DNA of 41,826 nucleotides from a virus: the IMG/VR virus record IMGVR_UViG_3300025266_000013, positions 1 through 41,826 of that record; one strand, given 5' to 3'. Within the stretch, counting starts at the first letter, position 1, and each line of letters starts with the position of its first letter. Under the pieces are notes generated by a model that made no database searches, had not been told where the DNA came from, and saw nothing but the letters and a program-made list of their open reading frames with translations. This document shows positions 31,157 through 39,826 of this stretch, piece by piece. The translations under genes and the position numbers were made by a program.

Positions 31157-33052
31157 TTATACTAGGTCTACGATTTCACAGGAGTCACCTGAACACGCTA
31201 ATGTCTGGCTACCTGCAGTGTTGTCTTCACTTTCATACTCTGAAAGCTTAGACCAGTCAATAGACTTTGGCATTAATGACTTAAGCATTGTATAGTCACT
31301 CTTGCCGCAGTCTTGGTAAGGAGCTTGTTGGTACGTATGATCATTGAATGGCAGGAATGATACGCCTGACATCTCATCAAAGTACTTGTACACAAAAGCA
31401 CCTACTTCAAACCACTCATCATTCTTCACATTAATAGTGACAGATGGTTTGTGTTCACACCAGTTACGCTGGTAGGCTAACCACATTTCAAGCTGCTCAA
31501 TAGCAGACATGTCAGCAGTACATACTGCGCCCTCTGGAGCCTTCATCGGAAAGCTAAACACCGTTGTTTGGTCAGGCTTGAATACCTCTGGTGCATTAGG
31601 GACGCCTTGATCCTTCATGAACTGTGTTAGAGGATCTTTGTTGTCACCACGTACAGTACGAATATAATAGGGTGAGTGCCTAGCGTGAATACCGCTACTG
31701 GAATCAACCAGTTGTGATACCGTACCTGAAGGTTTATTACAGCTGATAGCAGTAGAGACAGGGATGCCAAGGCGCTCAGCCCACTCAGCATTAGTAGCAA
31801 CAGCGATAGACTTAAGATGCTCAAGGGTCTTATCCAATCCTTTGTTCTTGAGTGTCATGAGTGGGTTATCCATGATACCTGTGAGTGACACGCCTAGTAG
31901 ACGCTCTTCTTCTGTGTTTGTCTGCCAAAGCTTACGCAAGTAAGGCATCTTAGTGAAGGTAGCCTGAATTGTACCTAAGATGGTAGCAAGACGTACTTTC
32001 TCTGATAGAGTATCAATAGTATCAGTAGCACGTACTACTACCTCTGTTAAATTACAAAACTGGTATGGGCGTAGGATGATCTCACTGCAAGGATTAGTTC
32101 CAAAGTCATAGTTAGGATCACGTCTACCATTCTTAGCTGCTTGCTTCTTAGATGCTTCACGGTTGAAGATACCACGCTCACCAGAGCCAGACTCAACCAG
32201 AGACATCCACTCACGCATAAACGACAGGCTATCAGGCTTCTCAGTGTAGGATACAGAGTTGTTAGCCAAGGCACGTTGTGGATTGTTCTCCCACCATGAG
32301 CCTGACTTAGCTGAACGCATACGATCATCTGATAGATTACTCAATGATATCATAGCACTACGGCGTACACCACCGACTACTACTACTTCACCAATCTTAC
32401 ACATGATGTCGTGACACTCAATAGAAGATAACTTTCTTTCTTCTGCTTTCTTAAATGTGTTGATAGTAAAGTTAAATAGGTCTACAAGTGGTGCTGGGCC
32501 ACTAGCCCTACCACCAAACGTTTTAAGCGGTGCGCCAGCTGCACGTACTTTAGATACGTCCCACGTTGGGATCTCACCACTATATAGGAGCGCAATCAAT
32601 TGACGCAAAGACTTAGCCCACCCCTCCTTACTATCCCTGACAACGATGTTAGTCTCGCTCTGGAAGAGTTGAGGCACCTCTGGAAGCTTAGTGATGAACT
32701 GCCTTTCTACACTGAAGCCAACGCCAGTGCCACAGAGGAGGATAAACATAGCCTCATCGAAGGACTTAAGGTCATCTACGGGTAGGAAGCTACAGTTATA
32801 CATACAGGTGTTGTCACGTTCTGCTGCTGAACCTGCTGTCATTAAGCTACGCATAGAAGGCATTACTTCTAAGCCCAGTATAGCTTGCTCTAGTTTATAC
32901 TTTGTCTCTGCGTCAACTAAGTCACGGATTATATTTACTGAGTATCGTGTTACTGTATCATCCCATGACTCCCGACCTTCACCGTCATAGTACTTAGCAT
33001 ACCGTGACTTGTGAATAAATGATTGGTAGTCTGTTGGTAGGTGGTTGTTCAT
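31157..33052 (-). CDS. nrdJ: Class II (B12-dependent) ribonucleotide reductase
   Basis: This 631-aa enzyme is a single-chain, adenosylcobalamin-dependent reductase of the Lactobacillus RTPR kind, making deoxynucleotides from ribonucleotides. Signs are 'NPCSEI' (N320, C322, E324), where C322 carries the thiyl radical. C87 in 'YNCSFL' and C333 in 'QFCNL' probably form the redox pair. 'GTGVGFSVER' lies at ~108-117. A C-terminal Cys pair ('CSGDSC') would shuttle electrons. It needs no oxygen and no small subunit; the host must supply B12. Typical family length is a little above this, with no visible truncation. It sits in one message with MazG and glutaredoxin, overlapping the upstream small gene by ATGA. 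Confidence 0.9.
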   Translation of the reverse strand: MNNHLPTDYQSFIHKSRYAKYYDGEGRESWDDTVTRYSVNIIRDLVDAETKYKLEQAILGLEVMPSMRSLMTAGSAAERDNTCMYNCSFLPVDDLKSFDEAMFILLCGTGVGFSVERQFITKLPEVPQLFQSETNIVVRDSKEGWAKSLRQLIALLYSGEIPTWDVSKVRAAGAPLKTFGGRASGPAPLVDLFNFTINTFKKAEERKLSSIECHDIMCKIGEVVVVGGVRRSAMISLSNLSDDRMRSAKSGSWWENNPQRALANNSVSYTEKPDSLSFMREWMSLVESGSGERGIFNREASKKQAAKNGRRDPNYDFGTNPCSEIILRPYQFCNLTEVVVRATDTIDTLSEKVRLATILGTIQATFTKMPYLRKLWQTNTEEERLLGVSLTGIMDNPLMTLKNKGLDKTLEHLKSIAVATNAEWAERLGIPVSTAISCNKPSGTVSQLVDSSSGIHARHSPYYIRTVRGDNKDPLTQFMKDQGVPNAPEVFKPDQTTVFSFPMKAPEGAVCTADMSAIEQLEMWLAYQRNWCEHKPSVTINVKNDEWFEVGAFVYKYFDEMSGVSFLPFNDHTYQQAPYQDCGKSDYTMLKSLMPKSIDWSKLSEYESEDNTAGSQTLACSGDSCEIVDLV

Positions 33053-33207
33053 TTCTCTAAGACCTCTATATTCTCTATAATTAAGCCATCTACATCGTAT
33101 AGCAAGGCTCTTATAACATCTGCAACTGCATCTTCATTTAACCCGTCAATAGGTAGAAAGTTTTCCTCTGGATCAACCTTAACCAATACGTTAACATGAA
33201 ACTTCAT
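33049..33207 (-). CDS. Small protein upstream of RNR, 52 aa
   Basis: This 52-residue protein starts 'MKFHVNVLVKVDPEE' and continues with an acidic helical part ('NEDAVADVIRALLYDVDG'). I chose the ATG at 33207 because AAGG lies 8 nt before it and it sits just after the MazG-like stop. A longer frame from 33255 would overlap that gene by 44 nt. It ends overlapping the RNR start (ATGA), so it is made just before the reductase. The sequence has an alternating beta-then-helix feel, with no motif I recognise. Confidence 0.6.
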   Translation of the reverse strand: MKFHVNVLVKVDPEENFLPIDGLNEDAVADVIRALLYDVDGLIIENIEVLEK

Positions 33208-33211
33208 AATA

Positions 33212-33565
33212 TTACCTTCTATCTCCACTGCCCTTGATAACACCTCGTTTAGCACGATCCTTTAGTTTAGACATGTTGATCTCCATTATCTGTTGCAGAT
33301 TACTGTCAAAGTAATTAGATATTGAAGTAGTGTAGAACAAAATATCTCCGCACTCGTAAAGGATGTCTCCTATGTTGAAAGTGTCATCTCTTAGCATACG
33401 CTTCATCTTACCGTGTAGCTCACCTACTTCTTCACAAAGACCTAGCAGGTTTTCCATTAACCTATCTTCTGGTTTTGTTACTATCATACTCTCTACAAAC
33501 TCTGAGTACTCTAGGGGGCTTACTGGCTCAGCGGTGAAACCATCTATGTCATCCTGTGTAATCAT
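33212..33565 (-). CDS. MazG-like nucleotide pyrophosphohydrolase
   Basis: This 117-aa protein has the MazG metal-binding pattern E45-E46-x-x-E49, then E71-x-x-D74 after 21 residues, in a helical protein ('LLGLCEEVGELHGKMKRML', 'YECGDILFYTTSISNYFD'). These enzymes hydrolyse NTPs or dNTPs and, in marine phages, have been linked to changing host alarmone levels, but substrate is often uncertain. It shares an ATGA overlap with the DUF3310 gene upstream and sits two genes before the class II RNR. Together they form a nucleotide-metabolism group. The family call is strong. The substrate is not known. Confidence 0.8.
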   Translation of the reverse strand: MITQDDIDGFTAEPVSPLEYSEFVESMIVTKPEDRLMENLLGLCEEVGELHGKMKRMLRDDTFNIGDILYECGDILFYTTSISNYFDSNLQQIMEINMSKLKDRAKRGVIKGSGDRR

Positions 33566-33816
33566 TTGTGTACCTCGCTCATAGTTTCTAGCATTTTATT
33601 TAAGTAGTACTGTGCCTTCTGCATATCTTCCACGGGCTTGTTCTTATACCTGTACCTGTGTTGATACTTAATCATATTACCTTGACAGTACGCTATGAAA
33701 CCCTGATTACCTAGTACCTGCTTGATGTAATCAATGCACTCTACGCCACCACCAAGATTGTAGTGCGCTGGTCTATTTACAGGATCATAGGTAGTGTTCT
33801 CTTCTAAGTCATCCAT
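33562..33816 (-). CDS. DUF3310 family protein
   Basis: This 84-aa protein carries the DUF3310 pattern 'NRPAHYN' (residues ~14-20), 'ECIDYIKQ' and 'GNMIKYQHRYRYKNKPVEDM', ending 'AQYYLNKML'. The family is widespread in phages with unknown function and is sometimes annotated as a nucleotide kinase-like protein, without firm proof. It overlaps the MazG-like gene by ATGA and lies 1 nt from the gene upstream. The context suggests nucleotide metabolism or host takeover. Confidence 0.85.
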   Translation of the reverse strand: MDDLEENTTYDPVNRPAHYNLGGGVECIDYIKQVLGNQGFIAYCQGNMIKYQHRYRYKNKPVEDMQKAQYYLNKMLETMSEVHK

Positions 33817-33817
33817 A

Positions 33818-34192
33818 CTAGCAGTCCCCTTTTGTCTTAGTCCACTTGTCTATTGTGTAGACGTTACCCACTTTAGTTACACTCTCTTTGTTATCATGTA
33901 CTCCACCAACTATGTCAAGGCCCAAAAGCTCATTTCTTCTCATCTCTACAATGTCATAGATTTCAGGGTGGTCATCTGATACAGAAAGAAAAGCTGTCAT
34001 CATAGTTAATACTTCTACCATGTGCCCCGTAACTTCTAAAGGTACATCACCATCTGAGTTCATGACCATGTTAGTTTTTATCTCACCATCCCAGCCATCT
34101 GCTGCATCCCAATCAATAGCTTGGATAATTAAAGCAACCTCACCTGGAGCTATGATTAGTGCTTCTTTGCCTTTCTTAGGTCTGTCACCCAT
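33818..34192 (-). CDS. Hypothetical protein, 124 aa
   Basis: I do not recognise this 124-aa acidic protein. It has 'EALIIAPGEVALIIQAIDWD' near the N-terminus, then a helical middle ('HMVEVLTMMTAFLSVSDDHP') and ends with 'YTIDKWTKTKGDC'. It overlaps the endonuclease I stop and is 1 nt from the DUF3310 gene, so it belongs to the same message. No catalytic or membrane feature is visible. Confidence 0.6.
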   Translation of the reverse strand: MGDRPKKGKEALIIAPGEVALIIQAIDWDAADGWDGEIKTNMVMNSDGDVPLEVTGHMVEVLTMMTAFLSVSDDHPEIYDIVEMRRNELLGLDIVGGVHDNKESVTKVGNVYTIDKWTKTKGDC

Positions 34193-34623
34193 TAACTTTT
34201 CCTCTTTACTTTAAGGGGTATTCTATCTGCTAGGATAGGCTTACCTCTTTCCTTAAGCCACTCTTTAGGGATAACTCTATGAGACCATAGTATGTTATTT
34301 TTGTCACACCACTCAAAGTATCTAGACTTAGCACCCTTGTACAGCTTACCCTTAGCATTGCTGAACACGAATCGTATGTCTAGCTCTGGGTGTTGCTTCT
34401 GTATCTCTAGGTGTTTTCGTCTGTCATCACTATCAAAGATACCCTTTGACTCTATTATGATGCCGTTGTCTAGTACAAAGTCAGGCGTATAGGTTCTATA
34501 TCTTAAGTCTTCCCACTCAATCTTTAGAGCCTCGTACCTAACTTTCTTCTGGTTCTCTTTGAGTACCGCAGCAATATCTTTCTCTAAACCGCTGCGGTAT
34601 CTTCCTTTATTGTGGAACTTCAA
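34192..34623 (-). CDS. Endonuclease I (T7 gp3-like Holliday junction resolvase)
   Basis: This 143-aa nuclease aligns by eye with T7 endonuclease I. It shows 'YRSGLE' with E14 (T7 E20), 'YTPDF' with D48 (T7 D55), 'IIESKG' with E58 and K60 (T7 E65, K67), then 'DDRRKHLEIQKQHPELDIRF' and 'KLYKGAKSRYFEWC'. All four catalytic residues are present. The enzyme cuts branched DNA such as four-way junctions and helps break host DNA and resolve replication intermediates before packaging. It overlaps the Cas4-like gene by 17 nt. Confidence is very high for the family and high for the role. Confidence 0.95.
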   Translation of the reverse strand: MKFHNKGRYRSGLEKDIAAVLKENQKKVRYEALKIEWEDLRYRTYTPDFVLDNGIIIESKGIFDSDDRRKHLEIQKQHPELDIRFVFSNAKGKLYKGAKSRYFEWCDKNNILWSHRVIPKEWLKERGKPILADRIPLKVKRKS

Positions 34624-35461
34624 TGTGTACGTAGTCTACCATTGGTGGCTCCTTAGCCTTAGACATTACAGAGGGAAGAGTCTGTAACTGAGGCCAACAA
34701 CGTTGTTTGTAATCACAGAAGCCACAGGCCCTACTAAGCTTTATGTTGCCTGTAGGCTTCTTATAGAAGGTCTCAGGCTCTGCCTCAAAGCAACGCTTGA
34801 AAGGTTTGTCTTCGTCAATGTAAGCTACTGTAGCCTTCATCTCATCTAAGACTTTCTCTTTGTCTACGTTAGCTGCAGAGACATACTTGAAGTCACCTGT
34901 ACCTTTATTGATTGCCCACCAGCCCCCTACAGGAGCGCCTTCTGCTTCTGCATAGCCTACAAGCTGTGGGATGTAACCAAACCCATCACCAGAGTTGAGT
35001 GCTTCAAAGCTGGCAAACTTGTTAGTGTAGGACCAAGGAGAGGTAGACTTAACGTCATCTACCTTACCGTCTAGCTTCATGTCGTACTCGCCATTGATCT
35101 TACGCCCATCTAAGTCAAGCGTAACCTTTGCATTGTCCTCAAAGTCAACGTCAGCACCACGTAGTAAGCCTTTAAACACAGCCTCTACAATGTCACCAAT
35201 CATCATCATCATTAAAAAGCGTGGCGGGAATGCTGTCTTGTACTCAGGCTCATTCTTATCAAACCAAAGCTGACAAGTAGGACGCCCAATGTTGGACATC
35301 CTTAACCTAAATGCATCCCGTGGACCTCCGTTGAACTGCTTATTCATTGCATCTCCAACATCAGACATAACCTTATCAATTATGCTTTGATCCATTCCTT
35401 TTTTACCAGCAAGAACAGAGTTCATGTAGCTGTGAAGGGATAGCTCTGCAGGATGCTCCAT
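34607..35461 (-). CDS. Cas4/RecB-like PD-(D/E)XK nuclease with Fe-S cysteines
   Basis: This 284-aa nuclease has the Cas4/RecB layout. C63 lies before the nuclease core and C246, C249 and C255 ('CGFCDYKQRC') follow it, giving four cysteines that can bind an iron-sulfur cluster. The core shows 'GEYD' (124-127) with D127, 'DDVK' (135-138) with D136 and K138, and the Q166/Y170 'QxxxY' motif. Such phage enzymes are exonucleases used in recombination or DNA breakdown. It overlaps the SSB-like gene by TAATG and endonuclease I by 17 nt, which places it in a recombination and DNA-processing group. No CRISPR array is present, so a replication or recombination role is more likely than spacer uptake. Confidence 0.85.
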   Translation of the reverse strand: MEHPAELSLHSYMNSVLAGKKGMDQSIIDKVMSDVGDAMNKQFNGGPRDAFRLRMSNIGRPTCQLWFDKNEPEYKTAFPPRFLMMMMIGDIVEAVFKGLLRGADVDFEDNAKVTLDLDGRKINGEYDMKLDGKVDDVKSTSPWSYTNKFASFEALNSGDGFGYIPQLVGYAEAEGAPVGGWWAINKGTGDFKYVSAANVDKEKVLDEMKATVAYIDEDKPFKRCFEAEPETFYKKPTGNIKLSRACGFCDYKQRCWPQLQTLPSVMSKAKEPPMVDYVHIEVPQ

Positions 35462-36330
35462 TACTCAAACTCCTCCACGTCAACAATAGAAGCAATGATT
35501 TCCTTTTCATAATCATCTACGTCCTGACGATTGTTCTCATCCCACTTAGCTAGGATGCCACTATTAGTAACTTCAACAAACTCTAAGAAGTCCTTGAGGA
35601 TTTCATTGTCACCCTCTTGTACATCTACGAGATCAGGTGCGCTGAACGTGTAGGACGCATACTGGTTGCCATTAGGTAAGTCATGTATACCTGCGCCTAG
35701 AGTTACGTTGTACTGGATAGGCAGCTTGTTCTTACGTGCTGTAGTAGAGATATAGCCATTCAATGCTTTGACGCTAAGCTTGTTCTTAACGTCTGTAACG
35801 AATGGCATATTAACGTAGTCACCTGTGATACTCTTACCATCTGCATCTGTAGCATCATCAAGAGTAATAAGACCAAAGACAACCATAGTACGGCTGATAG
35901 AACGAATAAGGTTCTTTGTAGTCTCTGATGTTGCATCCCAATCTTTGATGTAACCTGGACGCCCTAAGTTAAAGCCACCCTTAGTATCCTTGAAGTCACC
36001 CTTAAGATCAGTAGCCATTACTGTCTTGTTCATGGCGTTCAACTCACTGTCAAACTGTGTCCACTGCTGGCGGATAGCGAAGATACGGATCTTAGGGTTC
36101 TCTGAATAGATGGCTGTGTCTTCATCCAAGGTCAGCTTGTAAACACCTACAGGCATTACCTCTGTCTTGATTTTCTTACCAGCTACTTCCATCAGCCCCA
36201 TAGCTGCTTGGTGTACCTGTGTCAGCCGTGCTAGGGTTGACTTAGAAGATGGACTATTTGCATTAGCTACTCCCATCATTTCTGCTAGGGATTGACCTGA
36301 TTCATTTGCTACTGTTAGTTGTGTACTCAT
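35461..36330 (-). CDS. Probable single-stranded DNA-binding protein
   Basis: This 289-aa protein is first in its message after the polymerase and ahead of nucleases, the place of T7 gp2.5-type SSB in other podoviruses. The body is beta-pattern in the middle ('GVYKLTLDEDTAIYSENPKI', 'VTLGAGIHDLPNGNQYASYT') and the C-terminus is acidic ('DYEKEIIASIVDVEEFE'), as in many SSBs, whose acidic tail recruits partners. I see no clear OB-fold signature by eye, so this remains a contextual call; an annealing or recombination protein is the alternative. AAAGG precedes the ATG, and its own sigma70-like promoter lies at 36367-36394. Confidence 0.6.
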   Translation of the reverse strand: MSTQLTVANESGQSLAEMMGVANANSPSSKSTLARLTQVHQAAMGLMEVAGKKIKTEVMPVGVYKLTLDEDTAIYSENPKIRIFAIRQQWTQFDSELNAMNKTVMATDLKGDFKDTKGGFNLGRPGYIKDWDATSETTKNLIRSISRTMVVFGLITLDDATDADGKSITGDYVNMPFVTDVKNKLSVKALNGYISTTARKNKLPIQYNVTLGAGIHDLPNGNQYASYTFSAPDLVDVQEGDNEILKDFLEFVEVTNSGILAKWDENNRQDVDDYEKEIIASIVDVEEFE

Positions 36331-36366
36331 AGTTTTTCTACCTTTTTATCTATACTAAGAAAGTTA

Positions 36367-36394
36367 GTTATACATTAAACGTCAACTGTGTCAA
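36367..36394 (-). promoter_or_regulatory. Sigma70-like promoter for SSB-to-HNH message
   Basis: On the minus strand TTGACA (36394-36389) is followed after 16 nt by TATAAC (36372-36367), then TAACTTT. The hexamers and spacing equal those of the capsid promoter at 4375-4402. The -35 lies in the last codons of the polymerase gene. It would drive the SSB-like gene and the genes below it. Confidence 0.65.
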
Positions 36395-38423
36395 GCCAGT
36401 TGATGCCTATTTTTGCTTCTAATAGTAGAGGGACATTCATTGTTACACCGTATGCCTTCTCTACTAGATCGTTTAAGTCTTCATTCAAGTCGTTAATTAT
36501 CTGTATTACTTGAACTTCTTCGTCTGGGTGTATGTCAATTACTGTTGAGTCATGCACTGTATTCACTAAGCAAGATTGTAACGGTTTTAATCTATCTTCT
36601 AATTCATTCAGGACTACAGGAACTACGTCACCTGTTGCAAATCCCTGCACTGGATAGTTCTTAATCATAGTGAAGAATGTAGGTGTACCGTTAGCTCTCC
36701 TAGTAATGCCAGGAAATGCATACTGCCTACCTGACACGTTAGTAATCTTCTCTAGACGTATAGCCTCGTTGCCTAGACTCTTGTGCCACTTAGCTATACC
36801 CTTGTATTTGTTGATAAACTCTTCGTAGTAAGCAGCTTCTGCTTTGCTTCTACCATATCCACTAGCCCCGAAGAGGGGAGCAAACGTGTGTTCCTTTCCT
36901 TCTTGACGGGTAGTAGGCTGACCAGCATCAGAGATAACCTTGGCAGTGTAGCTGTGTACATCAAAGCCTGTAGCAATCTCTTCCATAGCTGTCTCATCCT
37001 GTGCTAGGAAAGCTGCTGTTCTAAACTCAAGCTGAGCAAAGTCTGCCTCACAAATCAGACCGCCATCCCAACGAGATATAAACACACGCTTTACTGGAAA
37101 TGTCCCTCCTCTTGGCATGTTTTGCATGTTAGGGTTTCTACCACTAAACCTACCTGTAGCTGTGATGTGTTGGGTAAGAGTGACATGGAGATAGGAGTCA
37201 CCTCTGGTATAGTCTGAGATACCTTCCACAAAGGAGCTAAGGTAGGAGCTAACAGCAGATAGCCTACGTAGATCACCAAGGAAACTGACAGCGTAATCCA
37301 ATCCCCTCGTTTTAGCATTTGATATGAGAACATCTAATTTATCCTTCCCTGTTCCAAAACCATTTGCACTGACCCAAGCCTTGTTAGGTGGGAAGAACCC
37401 TAGCCCTGCAAGCTTGTCTAGCTTTTTTAGTTGGTAGCCTCTAGCACTGCAATCTTTACAGTTGTTAGGCTTAGAGTAAGGCGTACCATCTTTCTTCTCC
37501 TTGAACGTCTTGCCCTTACCCTTACAAATAGGGCAGGTAAAAGCTTTGGTCTTGTATGTACGCTCTGTATTTTTAGTTACTACTTCTTTGAACTCAGCCC
37601 TATTGTTTACATAATCAAACAGGTCAACCCAAGTTTTCTTCTCATTGAGAGTGCAACTGTATACTACAGATGACATCTGCTCTGGTGAGTTGAGGTTTAC
37701 TGGTGTATCCCCCATAAGCATACGTACTTGTTTCGTAAGCCTCTCTTCTATAGCTATCTTCTCTTCTTCAAACTCTTTACGTACTAATTCTAAGGCAGGT
37801 TTATCCACCCTGACTCCCGACATGTACATTCTTGTAAGGGTTTTACAGGTTCTGAAGGTAACGTTTTTGACTCGTAGTAGGGAGTCGGACTCAGGCTTGG
37901 CGTAGTCAGCTTCGATTGCGAAGAACAACTCACGAGTGACATCAAGGTCGCGGCGCAGATAAAAGCTAAGCTCATCAAGAGGTATTTCATTTGTGTTATA
38001 CCCTTTCTTAAAGTACTCCTTTAAAGTATCATCTTTCTGGAAGTCTAGTTCACGGCGCTGGGCGCAACCGTCCATGCTCAGTACGTCTTTTTTTCCTCTC
38101 AGTAAAATATACTCAGCTAACATAGTGTCATATATGTCACCATCATACGTGAAGCCACACTCCCACAACCACATGAGGTCATGCTGTGCGTTGTGCATAA
38201 TTAGTAGAGTAGTCTCGTCTAGGATCAACTGTATCTGCTTAGCTTGTAGTCCAGAGTTATCTTTCTTTTCTACATGGTCTAACGTAAAGATGTTTGTTTC
38301 ATTAACGTTGTCTATATTCTGTGTACCTACTTGAGTAAGTGTATTGCTTGGCTCAAAGGGGTCCATGTGTAGCCTACCGTTACGTTTGGTAGTTGTGTTC
38401 TCAACGTCTAATACTAGTCTCAT
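36375..38423 (-). CDS. Family A DNA polymerase with inserted DnaJ-type zinc-finger half
   Basis: This 682-aa replicative polymerase has a 3'-5' exonuclease (D6/E8; N78/D82; Y155-D159) and a polymerase domain: motif A 'DFAQLE' (D461-E466), motif B R506-xxx-K510 with F514 and F518-G519, and motif C 'VHDS' (H624-D625). Between the two lies 'CPICKGKG' (C297, C300) and 'CKDCSARG' (C322, C325), half of a DnaJ central zinc-finger domain. This arrangement is a hallmark of the HMO-2011 phage group. F514 is the position that in E. coli Pol I is Phe762, a residue linked in marine phages to lifestyle. At the place of Tyr766 it has Phe (F518). It reads just after the helicase gene with a 12-nt gap. Confidence 0.95.
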   Translation of the reverse strand: MRLVLDVENTTTKRNGRLHMDPFEPSNTLTQVGTQNIDNVNETNIFTLDHVEKKDNSGLQAKQIQLILDETTLLIMHNAQHDLMWLWECGFTYDGDIYDTMLAEYILLRGKKDVLSMDGCAQRRELDFQKDDTLKEYFKKGYNTNEIPLDELSFYLRRDLDVTRELFFAIEADYAKPESDSLLRVKNVTFRTCKTLTRMYMSGVRVDKPALELVRKEFEEEKIAIEERLTKQVRMLMGDTPVNLNSPEQMSSVVYSCTLNEKKTWVDLFDYVNNRAEFKEVVTKNTERTYKTKAFTCPICKGKGKTFKEKKDGTPYSKPNNCKDCSARGYQLKKLDKLAGLGFFPPNKAWVSANGFGTGKDKLDVLISNAKTRGLDYAVSFLGDLRRLSAVSSYLSSFVEGISDYTRGDSYLHVTLTQHITATGRFSGRNPNMQNMPRGGTFPVKRVFISRWDGGLICEADFAQLEFRTAAFLAQDETAMEEIATGFDVHSYTAKVISDAGQPTTRQEGKEHTFAPLFGASGYGRSKAEAAYYEEFINKYKGIAKWHKSLGNEAIRLEKITNVSGRQYAFPGITRRANGTPTFFTMIKNYPVQGFATGDVVPVVLNELEDRLKPLQSCLVNTVHDSTVIDIHPDEEVQVIQIINDLNEDLNDLVEKAYGVTMNVPLLLEAKIGINWLDTVDV

Positions 38424-38435
38424 CCATCCATCCTC

Positions 38436-39659
38436 TTACGCCGTGTACTGACTACGATCTCCGTCTAGTTCGCAGTGTACGACACCATGCCATCCACCCT
38501 TAAGCTTATTCTTGGCTATGTTCAAGTGCCTTTGTTCATCTTGCTCATCTGCACCCTCAACTAACTTGTTACGAGAGATCAGGATCATTAGGTCAGCTTC
38601 ACTTGCCTTGCCTGTCTTACTGCCTTCCATCATACTCTGGTCAACGTAGACCTTACCTTCTGCATCTGCAGATAGCTGAGACATCCAGATGATAGCGCAG
38701 TTGTGCTGCTTGGCAATGTTACGTGCATGGATGGCTGCATCCTTGAGGTATACGTGTGAGTCAGAGCCACCCTTAGAGGCAAACTTGTCACCCATGTCCA
38801 GTACCACGACATCAGGGGAGTAAGCCTTAACAATAGCCTCTACCCATGCCATGTCCTTGCCTGTGCTGTCCTTAACAAAGATGTTCTCTGTGACAGGCTT
38901 GTAGCGCGCAGCAGCGAGTGCATAGTTGCCCTTAACCTCTTCCATTGACATAGTGGTAGCAGCGCTAAGATACCTCGCTCCTACGCGATGTGATGGCTCC
39001 TCATTACATAACACCATGCACTTAGCACCCTGCTCAGCAAAACCACCTGGCGCAGCTATGGTAGAAGCATGGAAGCTTGTCTTACCTGTGTTAGGTCTAG
39101 CTCCTACAATAATGAGATGCCCAGCGCTTATACCTTCTACTTTCTTTCTGAGTGACGGGATGTTCCATTTCCACTGGCACTCAATAGCGTTGGCCTTAAG
39201 CAAGGTATCAATAGACATATCATCCCAATCAACCTTAAGGTTAGGCATGAAGTCATCTTGATAGTTCTGTATCAGGTTACGCAGCGGCTCTAGGCTATGA
39301 TCACCACCATTGATGTACTCAAAGCCAATGTTAGCTACCTCTTCACCTACCACCTTCTGAAACATATTAGCCATTACTTCATTGGCAATACCCTGAGACA
39401 TAGCCTCTTCTTTGTTGATCCTACGAAAGAGATCCTTGTATGCCTCTTTGTTAGCAGTAGTTAAGGTGTTGTTACTAAAGAACAAAGCTTCTAGCTCTGC
39501 TACACTTAGATCTTTCTCGTAGGTCTCCATAGCGTAGTCAATGGTCTTCTTTAAAAGACGTATATCCTTAGTGAATAGTTTATCTGGGCAACGAACTCCT
39601 TTGTTGTTTTCATAGAACTCTTTATTTAAGAGCGTCTTGACAAGAGCGAACTCCATCAT
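38436..39659 (-). CDS. DnaB-type replicative helicase
   Basis: This 407-aa P-loop ATPase of the RecA/DnaB kind has Walker A 'GARPNTGKTS' (186-195), 'LCNEEP' with E220/E221 as a likely catalytic glutamate, Walker B 'VVVLDMGD' (284-291), and 'IIWMSQLSADAEG' as a DnaB-like H3 region. The N-terminal ~150 residues are a helical domain as in DnaB-type helicases. There is no primase part on this protein; the TOPRIM primase is a separate gene at 41447. AGGAAGG precedes the ATG, which overlaps the stop of the 55-aa gene upstream (TGATG). It would unwind DNA ahead of the polymerase next to it. Confidence 0.9.
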   Translation of the reverse strand: MMEFALVKTLLNKEFYENNKGVRCPDKLFTKDIRLLKKTIDYAMETYEKDLSVAELEALFFSNNTLTTANKEAYKDLFRRINKEEAMSQGIANEVMANMFQKVVGEEVANIGFEYINGGDHSLEPLRNLIQNYQDDFMPNLKVDWDDMSIDTLLKANAIECQWKWNIPSLRKKVEGISAGHLIIVGARPNTGKTSFHASTIAAPGGFAEQGAKCMVLCNEEPSHRVGARYLSAATTMSMEEVKGNYALAAARYKPVTENIFVKDSTGKDMAWVEAIVKAYSPDVVVLDMGDKFASKGGSDSHVYLKDAAIHARNIAKQHNCAIIWMSQLSADAEGKVYVDQSMMEGSKTGKASEADLMILISRNKLVEGADEQDEQRHLNIAKNKLKGGWHGVVHCELDGDRSQYTA

Positions 39660-39823
39660 GCGTACACCTTCCTGATCGTAACTATCTCGTGTTGCGTATA
39701 AGCTATCTCTACCTCAAGCTCTTTACGCTTAGGGGTCAGCTGTTTAGTAGTCTTTATAATTGAAATACGCTTGGCTTCTAGGTCAGATAACTGATCCTTT
39801 AGTTGTCTTAGGTTCTTACTCAT
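39656..39823 (-). CDS. 55-aa coiled-coil protein before helicase
   Basis: This small gene encodes 55 residues, mostly helical and charged ('LRQLKDQLSDLEAKRISIIK' and 'KRKELEVEIAYTQHE'), a likely two-helix coiled coil. It has AAGGAG before the ATG (10-nt gap) and its stop overlaps the helicase start as TGATG. The tight fit to both neighbours supports it as a real gene. A helicase loader or partner role is a guess from position. Confidence 0.7.
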   Translation of the reverse strand: MSKNLRQLKDQLSDLEAKRISIIKTTKQLTPKRKELEVEIAYTQHEIVTIRKVYA

Positions 39824-39826
39824 CTC

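Noticed and set aside
34607-35461. Cas4-like gene as part of a CRISPR system
   Set aside because: No repeat-spacer array or other cas gene is present. Phage Cas4-like nucleases next to SSB and endonuclease genes usually act in DNA processing.
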